Assembly: GCA_003157595.1 (NCBI GenBank)
Contig: PMKB01000292.1
Span: 1 to 6,250, forward strand
Direction: 5' to 3'
Length of the DNA: 6,250 nucleotides
DNA from: Solirubrobacterales bacterium
GTDB lineage: Bacteria > Actinomycetota > Thermoleophilia > Solirubrobacterales > Solirubrobacteraceae
This document shows positions 5,806-6,250 of this stretch, in pieces; the stretch's first letter is position 1; each line of letters starts with the position of its first letter. The notes under the pieces were generated by a model. It worked only from the letters and a program-made list of their open reading frames with translations, did no database searches and was not told the origin of the DNA. The position numbers and the translations under genes are program-made.

Positions 5806-6250
5806 GTGGTGCGTGTTCGTCGCGGGTTTGCCGGGTTGGCGTCGGTGCTGGTGGTTGGTGGCGTGATCTTGGGTGGCGCGTCGGTCGCGTCAGCGAGTGC
5901 GCCATGCGGGTCCGTCGCTCCTACGCAGTCGGGTTCGACGGTGACGTGTAGCTACGCCTCGGGCGCTTCGGACACGTTCACGGTCCCGGCGGGCGTGACG
6001 AGCGTGACGATCACGGCGGTCGGCGGCCAGGGCGGCATCACGGGCCCCTTGCCGTGCCCGAGTTCGGCCGGTGGGGACGGCGCGATCGTGTCCGGGACGG
6101 TGACGGTCAATCCCTTGGATAGCCTGGCCGTCACGGTCGGGACCGACGGCGGCAACGGCACCACCGCGATCGAGAATGGCGCAGGCGAGTGCGATGCTGG
6201 CGGCACGGGTGGCTCTGGTGCCGGCAGCGGCGGGGCTGGCGCGGATGGTG
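5806..6250 (+). CDS. Secreted glycine-rich protein, N-terminal part
   Basis: A secreted or cell-surface protein that runs off the right edge, with 148 residues visible. A signal peptide is clear: basic start RVRR (3-6), hydrophobic core (about 8-27), and an AxA-type site with likely cleavage after A30 (ASA). The mature part has a beta-rich module containing TFTVPAGVTSVTITAVGGQGG (57-77), typical of glycine-rich surface modules in actinobacteria, then VSGTVTVN (95-102), VTVGTDGG and a Gly/Ser/Ala-rich tract from about 132 to the edge. Cysteines at 34, 48, 84 and 129 could form two disulfides. GGAGG (5796-5800) is 5 bases before the GTG at 5806 and 8 before the adjacent in-frame GTG at 5809, so either may be the start. 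The molecular role is unknown. Adhesion or a wall-associated structural role is a guess. Confidence 0.8.
   Translation, partial: MVRVRRGFAGLASVLVVGGVILGGASVASASAPCGSVAPTQSGSTVTCSYASGASDTFTVPAGVTSVTITAVGGQGGITGPLPCPSSAGGDGAIVSGTVTVNPLDSLAVTVGTDGGNGTTAIENGAGECDAGGTGGSGAGSGGAGADG

Noticed and set aside
5399..5905. Minus-strand frame of 168 codons after the orphan gene
   Set aside because: It is a low-complexity Arg/Pro/Thr/His translation, antisense to the orphan gene and to the promoter and start of the secreted protein gene.
1..6250. tRNA or rRNA genes
   Set aside because: I found no cloverleaf with a GGTTCRA-like T-loop and CCA-type end, and no rRNA-conserved stretch on either strand by eye.

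Overview
The window is high-GC bacterial DNA. It has GTG starts in most genes, strongly GC-biased third codon positions in places, actinobacterial-style promoters (TAnnnT -10 boxes) and a PadR-plus-membrane-protein pair of a kind common in soil actinobacteria. An actinobacterium, possibly of the class Thermoleophilia (Solirubrobacterales), is my best guess. This is inferred from gene content and composition, not from a marker gene.

Layout. Positions 1-317 hold no convincing gene but contain a GC-rich 22-bp tandem duplication. A well-formed promoter (TTGATA-N17-TACGCT) and a strong ribosome binding site precede a small protein (376-663, +) of the dimeric alpha-beta barrel (ABM-like) type. It is followed by two perfect GC-rich hairpins. 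From about 664 to 1456 the DNA is gene-poor: it has hairpins, a 122-bp inverted-repeat unit, a diverged 24-bp repeat whose other copy lies upstream of the small gene, and at most one doubtful small minus-strand gene (898-1146).

The centrepiece is a 780-residue protein (1457-3799, +). It has an N-terminal restriction-endonuclease-like domain whose catalytic motif appears degraded, a STAND-type P-loop NTPase resembling nSTAND3, a winged-helix-like segment, and a C-terminal region of about 270 residues that I cannot assign. The layout (nuclease-like N-terminus, STAND NTPase, C-terminal possible sensor) is that of NTP-dependent conflict or anti-phage proteins, but here the effector looks catalytically dead. 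Third-position codon use also changes sharply along the gene, starting near the domain border.

Convergent with it, 73 bp away, is a minus-strand operon of a PadR-family regulator (4694-5032) and an eight-helix membrane protein (3873-4697), overlapping by 4 bp (GTGA). The PadR gene has a TTGACA/TATCGT promoter placed so that its transcript may be leaderless. Divergent from it is an unrecognised 159-residue soluble protein (5121-5600, +). The window ends inside a secreted, glycine-rich, cysteine-containing protein (from 5806, +) with its own TGGACG-N17-TAGGGT promoter and a GGAGG ribosome binding site.

The genes do not form one pathway. They look like independent transcription units: a housekeeping-like small enzyme fold, a solitary STAND/defence-like gene, a PadR-controlled membrane protein, an orphan, and a cell-surface protein.
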